Below, in pieces: positions 39,001 through 52,810 of a DNA stretch of 64,000 nt (positions are counted from its first letter, which is position 1; each line of letters begins with the position of its first letter). Under the pieces are notes generated by a model, which saw only the letters and a list, made by a program, of their open reading frames with translations, had not been told where the DNA came from and made no database searches. A program made the position numbers and the translations under genes. Origin of the DNA: Edolisoma coerulescens (taxonomy: Eukaryota; Chordata; Aves; Passeriformes; Campephagidae); NCBI GenBank assembly GCA_013397115.1, contig VWZW01001228.1:1852200-1916199 (forward strand). Direction: 5' to 3'.

Positions 39001-42000
39001 AGGTATGATAAAAGCTTGTGCTTCATTACTATGCTGCTTAACAAAGCAAGGCTGTTACTTAAACTTGAGTAAGTGAGGAGTAATATCTCTAAAACCAGTG
39101 AAATGTAACTGGAAAGGGAACTGCATCCCATGAAGTGGCAGACACCAATGCCTAGCTAATGTATTACTTTAGATGTACGGGAACAATTTAATATCTTAAT
39201 CCTTAGTCTAAACATGGACACATGACTGGTTTATAGAATAAGGTCCTGATTCTACAGACTCATTAGCATGACTTTTTTTCCAGTCTCTGAACCTGCCTCT
39301 GAGTTGAGCCATGCCCCTGTGCAGAAAAAAAAAACCTTGCTGGCAAGGAGGCTACTGGCTGGGTGCTTTTCAGTGGTAATGAGCACCTGCAGTGCTGACT
39401 GGACTTCTTTTGGTGCTAATAGGTGGTAACTACCTTTCAAGATTGGCAAGATCATTTTAAATCCTATGTATGCTTTCTGTGATAGTTTAACCTCTTTTCC
39501 TTCAGTGCTAGAATTTTAAATTAAAAATAAAACAGCAAAGTAAAAAATCATGAATATGAAAGGTTTTATTATATGAAAAAAAAAGAAGTAAGAAAGTAAG
39601 AAAACATGTTTTAACTTTGTTAAAGAGGGGCAAGTCCTCTGAGGAGTATCATGGTCTAGAAGTTTAAATGATGAAGAGAAATAAATCTTTAGCTATTTTG
39701 TTTTATAGTTTGGAATTTTAGCTTTTCTCACAAAAGATTAAGAGAAGGAGAACATATTTACTTCATATTCTCTGTTATCTGTTTAAACAGGACTTTCCTG
39801 TTTCTATGTCTACTTTACAGCTATCATATTTCAGTTTCCTAAACCTTTATTTTTCTTGCTTTTTTTTGTTACATAGGTTATATTCTACATCAAAGATTAT
39901 TATTGCTTCTTTAAAAATATGTTACTGTTTGAAAGCTTTCTTTTTCATGGGCAACAGCATCAGCATTATGGTAAAGAACTGAATATTGGTGCAGTTTTGA
40001 GATCATCACACGTCATCAATGTTTCAAAACACTCTGAGATTTGAAAAGCATAGCAGGCTGTGTAGCAAATTTTATCAGTGGAGCAAAAAATCTTTGCTTA
40101 GTATGATTTTAAAGGTTTCTCACTCTTTATAACTTTCTATTTCCATTCTTTTTCCTTTTGACATAAAAGAAAGAGTACATGCCAGCACAGTATCTACTTA
40201 TATTTTGCAATGCTGGTATTTATTTGGGATTTTTAAAAATATTTTTCTGTCTTTTGGCGAATGATTCATATTTTAAGAGACCTTTTTTTATGTGCCTATA
40301 GTCATTATAGTGGATCTGTATGGGACGAGGTCATTCAGAAACACAAGTCTGAGCCAGATCAGCTGTGAACACAAGATCACTTTTCAGCTAACAAGGCAGA
40401 GCAGAATTCAGCGTTGATGTGGTTTTGTGCTGGTTGCAGAAGGAGGCATGGGATTTCATTCTTCGTAACATTATAGGGGTGAAAGCAATTGTTATGTGAG
40501 CTGGCATAAAGACTGCAGGTACAGAATTAACCTGTCAAAACTCCAGCAAATTTCAACAGGCACACAGAGTTTTGTTTGAAGCTTTGTGTCATGTATGCCT
40601 GGAATATTTTTATCTAGTATTAGAAGCCCTAAAATTCAGTACTGATAATTGAACCGTGGACTCTAGCAATACTGGAACATATTGGCTTAGAATCAGTTTG
40701 TTTTTTAAAATTCTAAAATTATCTTTGATTCTCTTTGTAGAAGATTACAGAACTCTGATAGGTGCATTGTAATGTATGCATATGTAATTACAGGTTAATA
40801 AAAGGATGGACTCAAGGCTACCTGAGTGAGCACATATTTGGTACCTCCAAGACCACTTTCCAGGCTTGCAAAACACCTGTCTGAATAGCAAGCATATCCT
40901 TTCTTGGGCTTTGAGCATGGAACTCACTCTTTTTTCTTCATAATTTACTCCTCCTGCCACAAAAATGGTCTCTCATTACTATTTAGTAAAATTATTATTG
41001 CTTCTCTGTGGATGCACACAGCATGTAGTGCCCAAAGACTGGAAAACCATCCTATATTGTTGTGTTCAGTGCCATACTTACCAACAGTGTTGGCTTTGGG
41101 GGCTGTGCCTGCACTTCATTGGGCAGACAACCCAGGCACCACTTTCTTGGGAAATCACAGCAGAGAAGGTCTCTCAGCGTGCTCAGGTTCCTGACTCGAG
41201 GCTCAAAATGCACATCTCACCTGGGGAACTCAGAAATCCTTCTCAGTTTCACTGTCCATATGTAGTCACAGGAAACCTTACTGACTAAAGATTGCCTGAG
41301 AAACAGCCTCATATAATTTTTATGTGTCTCAGTCTTCCTGGAGGCAACCATTTCATGACCTCGCACATCAAAAAATCTGATCTGATCCAGATGCATTGTG
41401 TACTAATTGCTTGTATTTGCTAACTACTACTGGGTTTTCTTGGCTGTCAGGTGAGCTGAGAAGTCTAGAGCAATCTTCATTCCAAACACATGAAATGCTT
41501 TCATAGCTCAGCAAGCACATGCCCTTTGGCTATCTCACCACTGTATATGACAAATTAACCGGGGTGTTCTCATGATATAGCTGGGAAGCTCTGCCAAGGA
41601 AGTTTGTCTGCTAAAAAAAAATGGCTTAACCAACACTTTTATTCTCCCTAAAGGTGTGAAGGCATACACTGGTGCCAAAAGCAGGTGTTAATGACAGGTA
41701 CTAGGTCCCCAATATTATCCTTGTAGTTGCAGATGGCTGTTTTTTATTTCCTTCCTGTCTTGCACTGGTACATCATGCTGTGCATAGTGAAAAATGGCCT
41801 GTCATGTTCCACTTGGGCTTTATACAGGGAGATATTTTTAACATTCTGACATAATCAAATCTAATGAAGTCTGTATTTGACTTTTTAGATCACATGTGCC
41901 TCTTTTTAAAAGGCATAGTTTGAATAACAGGTGAGACAGAATGGTTTGACAAAAAGAAAACAAAAATTTTCTCTTCCATCCAAAGTGGTTGCTGGCTTCC

Positions 42001-43683
42001 TTACTACCTACAGAACTGTTAACATGTGTATATGTCAAATACTGTTCAGTGTTATATGGGTAGTGAAATCTGTTCTCAAAACAACTGCTTGAACTGGTAA
42101 GTGATCCTAATATTAATGAAAATGTTCTCAGAATCATGTCTTACCATACAGTATTTTAAATATACATTATGTGTACACGTCTGGCTTGAGTTGATTGTGT
42201 GTTATAAGAACCAGCTGAAGTTCATGATGTAACCATGTTAACACTTTTTAATAGCTTTTTGAGAGCACAACACAATTGTGTTAATGATAATCAGTTAAAG
42301 ATTCTATTTGTTCCAGATGTTACTTTTCCAGGCAAAAAAAAAAGAAAAAAAAAATTTCTTCTATATCCCTGCTTAATATCAAGTAGTCAGAAAAGTCCTA
42401 ATGTGAACCTAATCTCTTTCTTTAGATAACATACTACTGAGCCATAGCTTGAATTGCATATGTGAATACAATTGTGAAAGAAACATAGATGCCTAGAAAA
42501 GCTTTTTTTTTTTTTTCTGGCATGGATCTTTAGTTCCCAGTGGCCTAAAGTCCCACACCACAAAATCACTATAATTGGCATGGCTGGCAACTTCGTCTCT
42601 CATTGTCAAACAGATCTTTTACCGTAAATTTGTAGGAACTCTGAAACTGAGCTAAAACCAGAAGTATCAAAAGAGAAAAAAGAAAGCAAACCACACATAG
42701 ATTCAAGCATACCATTAAATGACTGACTTTTTATAAACTGTACTATTAAGTGACCTATATTAACAAAAAAAAGCATTTATTTATTGGTTGCTTACATTTC
42801 AAAGGGTCATCCAAAACAAACTTGACATTTAATGCCTCATTGATAAGAAGGGTACATTTTACTAGACTTATAATAAATAGATATGTCCAGGCTTGTTACC
42901 AATGTTAAATAAAGATTGATCTTAAAGAATATATCTTCAGGAAAGAAAAGTTTCTGGAACTTTGGAGGTGGGGAAACAGTATAGATGTAAATCTGTGCTG
43001 CAATAGTAGCTGGAAAATATCTTCAATCATTACAATGGACTGCAAGAAATACCTTTTTCTAGGACTTTTCATTCCTGCATAAAATAGGAATAGGTATGAT
43101 GGGCCAGAAACTCTCCTGCACTAGGACAAAGAAAGGAAGGAAGTTAATTACGGGTTCTAGATTCCTACAGTTGTTATGTACTTCTCTGCATTGCTCCAGA
43201 GGATCTCCCCAGTAAAAATATCTCAGGCAGAGGACATATACGAGACCACAGTGAATATATGACCGCATGAGATGACCACATGGCTTCCAGCCACCTCATT
43301 CACGTTCACAGGATGTCCTTGGCATACAGTCACCTCTTGTAAGGATGCTTCCTCCTTTCTTTGCTCTATACCATAAACACTCTGTGACACATCACGCTGC
43401 TTTTCATTAATGAGCCTTCTCACTGCTGCCTTTCAACATTGCCATTGGCCTTTCTGTGGCTGTGTGTTACTGCTCGTGACTAACAATGTTGAAGAGGAGT
43501 GAGGAAGGAAGCAGGAGGCTCCAAGGAAGGAACTGACACCACTGCCCAGAAGGAAAGCAGGATTATTCTGTCCTGGCACTAGTCATTCTGCACATGCTTT
43601 GTCAGTATCCCTACCCAGTGAGGTGACTAAAAGGAATTTAGCCATCCAGGTGCCACCTATCTGCGGAGATTTCCTCTAATTTA

Positions 43684-43857
43684 GTCAAAGCACAAAGGCA
43701 TTGCCTATGAAGCAGGTGGACTGGCAGTGTGGAGAGTGCTATAAGGATCACTCAGGACTATAGAGCTCTTCAAAATGCCTGTGGGGAGAGCATGGATTGT
43801 CACTGTTTATACGAATACAGTGAAGACCTTGACCTTGGTGGATACTGCTCTTGCAAG
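43684..43857 (+). other. Weak exon-like segment, unidentified
   Basis: A possible acceptor TTTCCTCTAATTTAG precedes this segment and a good donor CAAG|GTAAGG follows it. The frame open from about 43,729 is cysteine-rich near its end (ACGESMDCHCLYEYSEDL, then GGYCSCK). It resembles nothing I know. It may be a noncoding RNA exon or chance. Confidence 0.15.
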
Positions 43858-46800
43858 GTAAGGGAAATATACCATCTGTATCAACATATATTGGGCATTA
43901 GGCCAAAGTAATAGTCTCTTTGCAAACAGCAAAACCATTTTTTTTGGTCAAGTGTGAAAGTCCCTTCTGTTTTGCAATTTCACTTCTGTTTTACAATTTA
44001 AGATGATTTTATTAGCCTTACATGGGGAAAAGAGTTGTAAAATGTAATAAAATCTGAAAGACGGGCCTTTTTTTCTCAGTTGTTAAACACAAACACTCTT
44101 CCCCAAAAGGCATAAAATTATTTTTGCCAGTACAGACAGAATCTATATAAAAAGGCTACCCATATTAATCACAGTCAGATTAAGCACTGACTTTTTTTAG
44201 AAGCACTATAACATGTATATGCCCTTGATGGGCTGCCTTATTTTGATGTTTTTATAGTGTTAGCAAATTTTGCAGTTCAGGGAAAACCAGAAGATTTAAA
44301 TACCAGTCATGCAGTGAAAAGGTTGGTTTTTTCTGTAGTATTTAAGAGAAAAAGCATCCTCTAACAGCCATACGTGTTTGTGAAAGAACAACAGGCAAAG
44401 AGTGCCACTAACCTTCTCTGTCATGCAGACTGTTGGATTCTCCACTGAGTGTGAGTGTACTCCATTTCCTTTTGCTTGTCCCAGATATCGTGGTCACACC
44501 TTGTTTCCAAAGGAAAAAAATGCTTGCCAATGAGTTTGGTCTGTTCAGCAGAGTTTTGGAAAGGACATACCTTACATAGAGCTACAGGGGTTAAGCAGTC
44601 TGATATGAGATTGGGGCAGGATGGGCTGTGCTGTGTTAGGCGTGATGTTTTGGAATACTGGGGTGGGCTGGCAGGAGTGCAGATCATCTAAGCTGTGTGA
44701 GGAATTCAGAGCATGCTGGAGGAGAACTCTCTTAAGGTTTGTTTCTTGACATTAAAACTGCAATGCTCTCAGTTTCACATAAAGGAGATGTGAAGTGCTA
44801 GACAATGTGGGCAGTCAGAGAATCTGCTCTTGAGTGTGTTGCTGAAACTGTAACAAGGCAAACTGTAACTGCAGCACAGCAGTTGACTTGACTCGTTCTG
44901 GCCATAGCCCTGGCATGGGTGTTTTAACATGTGCCAAGCTGATTATAGTCTGCAGGAGACTATGTGCCAACTGAGAATTGCTGGAAGGCAGGCCAACATC
45001 AAAACAGTTAGAGGGTAAACTGCTTGTTGACTTTGTGAGCGACTTCTGGGAAGAGGGGCAGCCTCTGGCAGCCTCTGAAATTGCTGAGAATGGAAGGAAG
45101 TAGTGTCCTCTCAGAAATGCAGTTTAGGGTGGTTATGAGAAAAAATAACCCTTGTCCTTCTTTGAGACAGGAGTTGTGGGAAAGATAAAGTGAGTACATG
45201 GACTTAGCATGGGGGAAGGGAATGAAGAAACTTGCTGGGTTTGTTAGGAAATTGGTTAGTTTTGCCTTGTTTGCTCCAGTTTAGTCTGGAGGATTGGGAC
45301 CCTATATCAGCCAGTGAAGTCAGGAGGTTTTGGTCCTTATTTGTCCCAAAAGGCAAAAAGAGAATAAGTACAACCTTTCAATAAAAATGGGCACACATCA
45401 TGCAGATACCCTTGCACTTTACTCTTTCTGCTGGTAATAGGTTGACCAACACCCCTCAGTTTATCCTTGCAAGTTTTCTTAATCGGGACTGAAATTCATA
45501 AGTCATAGCTGTATTTCTTGGCTTTGGTCTGCGCTTAAAATCATTGCAGATGGAGCCGGAGTGGATAGGTAAACTTGTGGCTCTTAAATCCAGGCACTTA
45601 TTCATGATAAATTGCATTTAGTTCATTAAATCAATCTCTCTGAGCATTTTTCTTCTGCCCTCAATTCCCTGTATCGCTACAACCAAAGGGAGTTGTAGTG
45701 TCTGCATGTTTTTAAAATAAACAGAAAAATCCTTGATGGTGCTGGACTAGATGTTCCTGATAACACGTTGCCAACAGAAAAGTTCTCATCCTTGAAGAAA
45801 GTTTTTCAAGTGGTCATGACACTCTCAATCGCGTAAGCCTCTCTTCAGAACAGACATTCGGTGCCCTCAAATGACTCTTCAGACTTGGCTCAGAAACAGG
45901 CTGACACAAAAGGGGCTAATTAACACACACATTTTCATGTGGAGGAATCTGGTTTCCAAACAGATTTTTACCAGTAATATAGCTGACAAGCTGAATCTGC
46001 TAGGACTGTTTCTTCCGTCCAATTTGAATGAAAATGGGAACAAGGGATAGGAGAAAGAGACATTTCATTCCAGTGACAGTACAGACATGATGAATTCCTT
46101 TGAGCCCAACTTCTGTCATGTTATATTTCTTCTTAAATGGAGCAATGCACAAAATATAAGAGGCAACAAATTAAAATACAGATAAATGTTGCATGTGCCA
46201 TGTACACATCTACAGAAAATGTGGATATGAACATTTCAGGAGTATGTATGCATTTGTGGAGAAGAAAGAGAACAGGACTAAAAAGGTAGTTCTACATTAT
46301 AGCACTGGCACATTATAAACTCCATTTTTCACTTCTGCTGTAGACTTCGGATCCTGTAATTCCCTTAGAATTGCTGCAGCAGTATAGCCCTACTCTGCAC
46401 AAAATATCTTAAGACTGTCTGTGTGTCTGTCCAGACAATTGTAAACAGGACTTTGAGGCAAAACAGTGCAATTAGTAGAACCCAAAATTCAAACACTTCC
46501 TCTACTCTCTCACACTCCCCCAACACCAGTTAGGAGAACACATCCTTGGTGTGCAGGGCCTTGGGCTCTCCTACTTACTGTCATATTCTTTCTGTTCTAT
46601 CTAGACTGATTCTGAACCAATTATTATTTTATTGTCACCTTTATGGAAAATANCAACAAGTACCAAGTGTTGATAGCTAATTGCTCCAGACTAATCGACT
46701 GCTTGCACCCCTGTATCTGGCAGGGTATTGTAGGGGCTTCTAGTAAAGGGCTCTGGAGATAAGAACAGATTTTCACATGTTTTGGTGAAACTCACAAGGA

Positions 46801-48215
46801 GTCCATTGTAACACTGTGCCCTTTGGATTAAGATTAAAGAAATGACTTTTTTGTCAGTTTATCAAAGGAAAATTAAAGTTCCTTAGACATCAGTTACAAT
46901 GAATCTGAGCCTTTAATCATACTGACAAGAAAAGATAGAGAATTTGAGCTAAAGAATGTGTTCAAGGCTCGATGTTGGATGGTTGGTATTTAACTCTGTG
47001 TAAACTGCTGATTTTTACTGGGAAGGCTTTTAACTCACCAGAGTTATGTACTTCTGTATCATTTCAGTTTAAAGTATTCTACCCCATATCACTCTCTACA
47101 TTTATTCCATGCTGTAGACTGGATCACTCCAAAGACTATTAGATAAAATTCTGGAAATGCTTCATTCACAAACCTGTTTGGCTTGCATCCAGCAAAACAA
47201 GGAACTCAAGCAGAAGTTTAGGGGAAAAAAAAGTTGTGATTCTCAATGGCACTGCCTGGGTAGCCTTTATTCCATGTGAAGCTCTATTTGCAGTACTACC
47301 AAATATTAATATACTGAAAGCTGTTAAAAATGGGTGCTGGACCAGCTCCCGGAAAAACCTTTAGGAAATGCTTAATGAAAAAAAGTGTTGAACTTGAGGC
47401 TTATCTTTGAGAAAGTAAGACAATGCTAAGTGGAAATCATATGTAAACAGAAGGTGATCTGGTTAATACATGAATTACTATGCAGTTATTTCAGATTACA
47501 GGCTTTTCCACATCTGAGCAATAGAAAATGTACAAACAAGTTATAATTCCAGAAAGAAAGCCTCCTGGACAAACAGCTGGGGGTAATTATGAGACCGTGA
47601 CCAAGCCATCAACAGTGTAGGTGTTACTTTCAGTTCAGAGCCAAAGGGAAAAGGAGGCAGTTAAAAAAGTGCCCTGGGGAGGAGTAGGATGGAGCTGTAA
47701 ATACAATAACAAAGAGGGGCCACCTTAAAAAATAGTAGTAGCAGTAGAGAGCACACAAGGAATAAAAAATATACCTGTTCAAAAGAAAAACAGATTTTTA
47801 GAAGCAGAAAAGTGCAGAAATAGCTTAGGAGTTGTCTGAAGACAAGCTGAATCAGGTGTTACACGCCTCGCCCCCGCCCCACAAAACCTAAATAAGATAT
47901 GTATCTAATTTTCTCTCCAACTCTTCCTAGAGTGGGTTTGTGACACTTTTTTAATCTCTTGTCCTATAGTTTTCTCTTTTCTCTCTCTATATTTTGCAGT
48001 GCACCACAAGTTTTGTGATTCACCTGTGTTATCTGCTATTCTTCACTTTTATTAATGTGCACTTGGATTGTCTGCCTCCTTTAGCACTAATTCTCCTTTT
48101 CACTGCTATTTACTAACTCTACCATATTGAGGATTTAGGATAATGAACTTCAGGTGGAATGAGGCATACAAGAGACTTTTCTTAAAAAACCTTTGCTTCT
48201 AATTAAATAATTTTT

Positions 48216-48251
48216 NNNNNNNNNNNNNNNNNNNNNNNNNNNNNNNNNNNN
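48216..48251. other. Assembly gap (36 N)
   Basis: A run of 36 undetermined bases follows an AT-rich stretch ending in five T. The true size of the gap is unknown. Confidence 1.
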
Positions 48252-49720
48252 TTTGCTATCAGAGATGTCCAGTCATTGAATGCCATGGGTGGTAACTTCT
48301 GCCATATAACATGAATGCGTATTTACTGGAAGTCTAGCATTGTGGACAGATACATTTTGTAGAGATACAGTCATCTACTTGACATTTATCCTGGCCTTTA
48401 CTCAACAGAACCGTGTTAAATTCGGTATTGCTAGATAGTTGAGAGAACTGGAATTGTCAGTTCTGCAGTGGTGTAAGATGCAGAAAGAGATTTATCAGTT
48501 CTGTTGATCCAGAAAGAGTAATTTTTCTTTCTGAACCCTTAAAAATGTAAGCAAGACTGATCAGTTCCAGGCCCTGGAGGAACTATGAGACAAAATTCAG
48601 TCTCTCATTCAGAGCCAAGGAAAATAATTATGAGAGAAGGTCAATATGCATTCATACAAAAAATGGGTAACAAGAATCAAAGAGGCCAAGTCCCATCACT
48701 AAGGCTCATCTGAAACACCTGGTGCAAGCAGATATGTAGCTCCCTAGTTTCGTTACAACTTGGTTAAAGTACAGCTGAATTTTGGTTGATTTTGAATTAT
48801 AGACTTTCTGCTATGTGTTCTACCTTCAAACTTGTTAATTTTTTTTTTTCCATTTCATAAATCGCTTGTTAAGGTTTTGTGACTTGCTTCTTGCCTTTGG
48901 ACCTACTGGTTAATGCTCTGAAATTCTGGTTTATAATTTGATTGACACTAAGAGACATCAGGTACACAATGTGTAGGTTTTGAGCATTTTTTAGCCTAAG
49001 TTCCTGAAGAAGCATCATACAAACACCAGAAAATCTTTTGACAAAAATAATCTTGAAGGCTGTCGAAAGAAAATATTGAGCTACGGAGAACAAAAAAATA
49101 AAAGTATGTAACTTTAACCTGTTATGTTGGTGTGGACTGAGCATGTATTCCACTGTTTGGGAGGTGTCAAGTTGAACATGCTGTCTTAACCACAGCCCTT
49201 TATAGTGGCTGAGGTCTAAACTTGACCCAAGTGCATGTTTAGCCAGATGTCACTTGCGATTACAGGAATTTGGACTGACTTTCAGCTAAACCACAAACCT
49301 GGATGAATGAATGTTGGTCCAGATGCATTATCTCATAATCCTAAAGAAAATAACATCTCAGATGAAAGGACTATAGGACTTTCCTTTGTATGAGCTTTGA
49401 AAGCTAAGGCTAATCCTGAGATCATTGAAAAGGTTTAACCTACCACTGAATGAAATTTTAGCCAAACAGAACTTAAGAGCTTTAATACTTTTAGAATCCC
49501 CTCAAATTAGTAAAAGAATATTCAAAATTAATTGAACTGGAAACCGTGATCTTGAAACTTACAACAATTTCTCACTTTAAAACATCTTAATACATTTTTA
49601 TGTGGTTTTTAGCTTACATTGTGCTAGTGACATCTCGATCGTGTATGGAATGTGCTTAATTGTAGGGAACCCTTTACACTTACTGTTATCCATAAAGATC
49701 TCAGGGATAATATAATCCAA

Positions 49721-49792
49721 TAACCATAGAATCTTTTAGGTTGGAAAAGATCTTTAAGATCATCGAGTCCAACCATTAAACCACTGTCAAGT
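49721..49792 (-). mobile_element. CR1 3' fragment
   Basis: CATAGAATCTTTTAGGTTGG, AAAAGATCTTTAAGATCATC and GAGTCCAACCATTAAACC match the reverse complement of a CR1 3' terminus. About 70 bases survive. Confidence 0.85.
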
Positions 49793-51504
49793 CAAAATTT
49801 GTTGATGTAAAGACTTGTATTGAACATCTGGAGAAAAAGGAACTGGAAGAAAGATAGTGAATGTTTTGGGGAGTTCCAATCAATAAATAGCTGCTGTACA
49901 TTTCTAATGATATATATGTGTCTATATATATGATTAATATCGTCACTCTCAATCTTACTCTTCTGTGCTTCAGAAGACACTCCAGGTTACTAGTTTAGTT
50001 ACTGGCTTTTAACTTAAGACCTCCGATGAAATCTTCTCCCTGACAAAATATTTCAGAAGACACAAGAATAAGCAGGGCTTTCAGAGAGGCATGTAAGACC
50101 TATATGTTAAGTGCACAGCTGAAGGTCCACTATAGTTATTACTATGCTATCAACCTGGATTTCAAGTCAGGTTATGGTGTGTTACCATGCTGTCTTCTAT
50201 CAGCTGAACTATTGCAAATCTAAGTGGGTCGTCTTAGCCTGTAGCACGAGCAGAAATGAGTCTCAGTTTTAGTTGTTTTCATTGAGGACTGATCTAAGTC
50301 ACAGTAATTTCCCGTTGTTTCTGGCAGAGTGAACTGGCAAACAAAGATCCTGTGTTGTACAATAACTTGTCAAGCAACTTCATGGTGTGTCTGAGTCTTT
50401 ATTGAGAGCTATCTGAGATAGTCTAAAAAAAGTATGCCTGGTAAAACTTACAGAGCAAGCTGATTTATATGCAGATGCAATAATTAACAAAAGCAGGCCC
50501 ATTTTCTTGATGGTGGGGCAATTTTGTTGGATTACTGGAATAACAGAATTAAAACAGGGAGAATAACATTTGTCTCCCTAAAAGACTATGAGTATTGTAT
50601 CATTGGTTGATTTCTTTGGTGTGACCGGAGTGGTTAATAGTTTTTGAACTCCAGTTGTGGAAGCAGCCAGAAAATGAATGGATATAGAAGTATGTGAAAC
50701 AGTGGCATGGGCTAAACATACACAAATTGGAAATCAGTTATGCTCAAGATGTTACTCTTAGTATCTTAGAAAAAATATTTGGGTTTGCTCATAGTATGTA
50801 TACCTTTGAGATGTATGTATGAAGCTAATGATGAAGGAATGGGTACTAAATTAGGTAGCTAATTCGTATGTGTTTGTGTCAGAAGAAAAGGATATTCTCT
50901 TAGCTGTAATTTGGCAACTTGTTATAGATAATTTAGTGTGTATGAGTGTGTCTTTTTGATGCCAAACAGAAATCTCCAGTTATGGCCAGCATTGTTATAA
51001 TGAGCATCACAGATTTGAGTAGCTATTCCTTCCAAGTATACCCTTTTGTAAGAGAAGTGAGAGTCTGCTAAAATGATATTCAATTATTTCCTTTCCTTCT
51101 TAAAATTTAACCTGCAGCAGCCGAGTAGGTCTCTTCTCATTGACTGTTTATATAGCTAATCCTTTCCCGCTGTGGACAATTTAAGATAAATAACAACTAA
51201 TTCAGTGAAATAAACTTTATTCTGCTTTTTTTTCATGATTTATTTAAACTCAGGTGATGCTCTTATCATCTTGGGAAGAATAGGGAGAATAAGCAATTAC
51301 TGGCTTTGCTAAGAATAGTGCAAGTATCACCTGAAGTAGATTTAAATTCTTTACCTGTGCAACGTAAATCAGAAAACACAGCTGTCACACAATTCAAGGG
51401 GTTTTTTCCACATATACATATAAAATAGCTGCAGGAATGCTTTGATAGTGTTTTCGAAATGTGGTGTAACACTGTTGAGGTAATAATCATTTAAGACTGC
51501 TGAG

Positions 51505-52040
51505 GCAGCCATCCAATGTCATTGCAAGGCTGCTCTAAAAAAAATCTTTGAAAAGTCATGGCAGTTGGGCAAAATTCTCAAGGACTGGCAGACGGCAAAG
51601 ACACTCCTGTTTCCCAGAAGGATGAAAAAAAAAAAAAGCAGCTGATATGGTTAATCTTGACTTTTACAAGGCTCTCAACACTGTCTCCTATAATATTGGT
51701 GTAGACAAACTGATGAAGTTTGGATGACATAGTGAAGTGGATTGAAGGCTGGCTGAACTGCTGGGATCAAAGGGAAGCAGCATGAAGTTGTACTGGAGGG
51801 TAGTCATGATTTGTGTGCTCCAAGACCGGGATGGTGGAGCTGATACTGTTTAACATCTTCACTTATGATCTGGATAAAGGGGCAGAGTGCACACACAGCA
51901 AGTTTGTGGATGATGTAAAACTAGAATGATTAGCACACTAAATGGTTGTATTGCCTTTTAGAGAGACCTTGACAGGCTGGAGACATGGGTCAACAGAAAT
52001 CTCATTATTCCTAACAAGGGAAGTGTAAAGTCCTGTACCT
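51505..52040 (+). mobile_element. CR1 reverse-transcriptase region (5' part, interrupted)
   Basis: The order of blocks follows CR1 ORF2: ATGTCATTGCAAGGCTGCTC, GAAAAGTCATGGCAG, GGACTGGCAGACGGCAAAGA, GACTTTTACAAGGCTCTCAA (the decayed FxKAFDTVSH motif), AACATCTTCACTTATGATCT, and AAGTTTGTGGATGATGT near the FADD-like region. An A-run near 51,626 and frameshifts mark decay. The match breaks at AAAGTCCTGTACCT, where an LTR-like segment begins. The CR1 resumes at 52,811. Confidence 0.9.
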
Positions 52041-52045
52041 GTGAA

Positions 52046-52800
52046 GCTTCACGGTTTAGAAATGGTATTCTCCAACTTAATTCTTCCCACTGAAACCACT
52101 CCAAGATACACACCTCTCGTTTGCTCCTTGCAGTGGGCTGGAGAGGAGAATTGTAGGCACAAAAGGTAAAGATCATGGGTTGAGGTAAGAACAATTTACT
52201 GTAAGCAGCAACGACACCACTAAACAAACAGTAACTGCAACAGCGCTAATGACAGAGGGGAGAAGAAAGGAAAATGTTATTGCTCACCGTGACATGGCCA
52301 TAGACAATTCCAGATGGCTCCTGCTGCCACGCTCCCCACACCATTCCCTCTGGCTCTAACCAGCCAACCCCCATAGCTCCCTCTGTCCTGTTTTATTCCA
52401 CTGGAAGGAGCCCCTTCTCCACAGGAGAGATTCTCTTCCCCACCTGAGGTGGTTTAGAATAATCTCTGGGGCCTGGCCATTCCCACTCCTGGCTACTGCA
52501 AAAATTCAGCCCTGTCCTGGTCACCAGAACAAAGGAATAACCCCATTCACCAACACAGGTTGGAGACCAACCAGCTGGAAATCAGCTTTCCAGAAAAGGC
52601 CTTTGTGCCCTGAGGATTCTGGTGGACAAGTGGACCACAGGCTAAGATTGTGACCTTGTGGCAAAGAAAGCCTGCCAACATCTGGGCTGTATTAGCCAAA
52701 TAATTGCCAGAGGATGGAGGGACGTGACCCTTTCCCTTTTTCCACTCCATTCCCAGACTCCCCCATATACAGAAAGGATATTGTTGTACTGAAGTGATGC
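52046..52800 (-). mobile_element. Probable ERV-type solo LTR nested in CR1
   Basis: The minus strand resembles the LTRs of avian endogenous retroviruses (ERVL/ERVK-like). It has a U3-like GC-richer part, AATAAA at about 52,392-52,397, a T/C-rich stretch with CTCCCCTCTGTCATTAGCGC, and a U5-like ACCTCAACCCATGATCTTTA. It ends near CTAAACCGTGA, similar to the AACCACGACA type terminus. No internal viral genes adjoin it. Clear target duplications were not found, and about 280 bases of the expected CR1 sequence are missing at the site, so the right boundary is uncertain. Confidence 0.65.
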
Positions 52801-52810
52801 CATTAAAGGG

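Larger units (their letters stand above)
33001..49720. other. Upstream intergenic DNA, no supported gene
   Basis: AT-rich sequence upstream of IGF1. There are homopolymer T runs at about 34,384-34,400 and 42,504-42,517 and an unknown base at 46,653. I found no clear CR1 or LTR; a weak CR1-like GGTGCTGGACTAGATG occurs near 45,738. Open stretches at 36,107-36,382, 40,904-41,288, 44,455-44,691 and others lack recognisable domains or biased codon use. In human the next gene upstream is PAH, far away; no PAH exon was seen. Confidence 0.7.

Noticed and set aside
45720..45770. Possible CR1 tail (GGTGCTGGACTAGATG)
   Set aside because: The similarity covers only about 16 bases and the expected terminal sequence does not follow.
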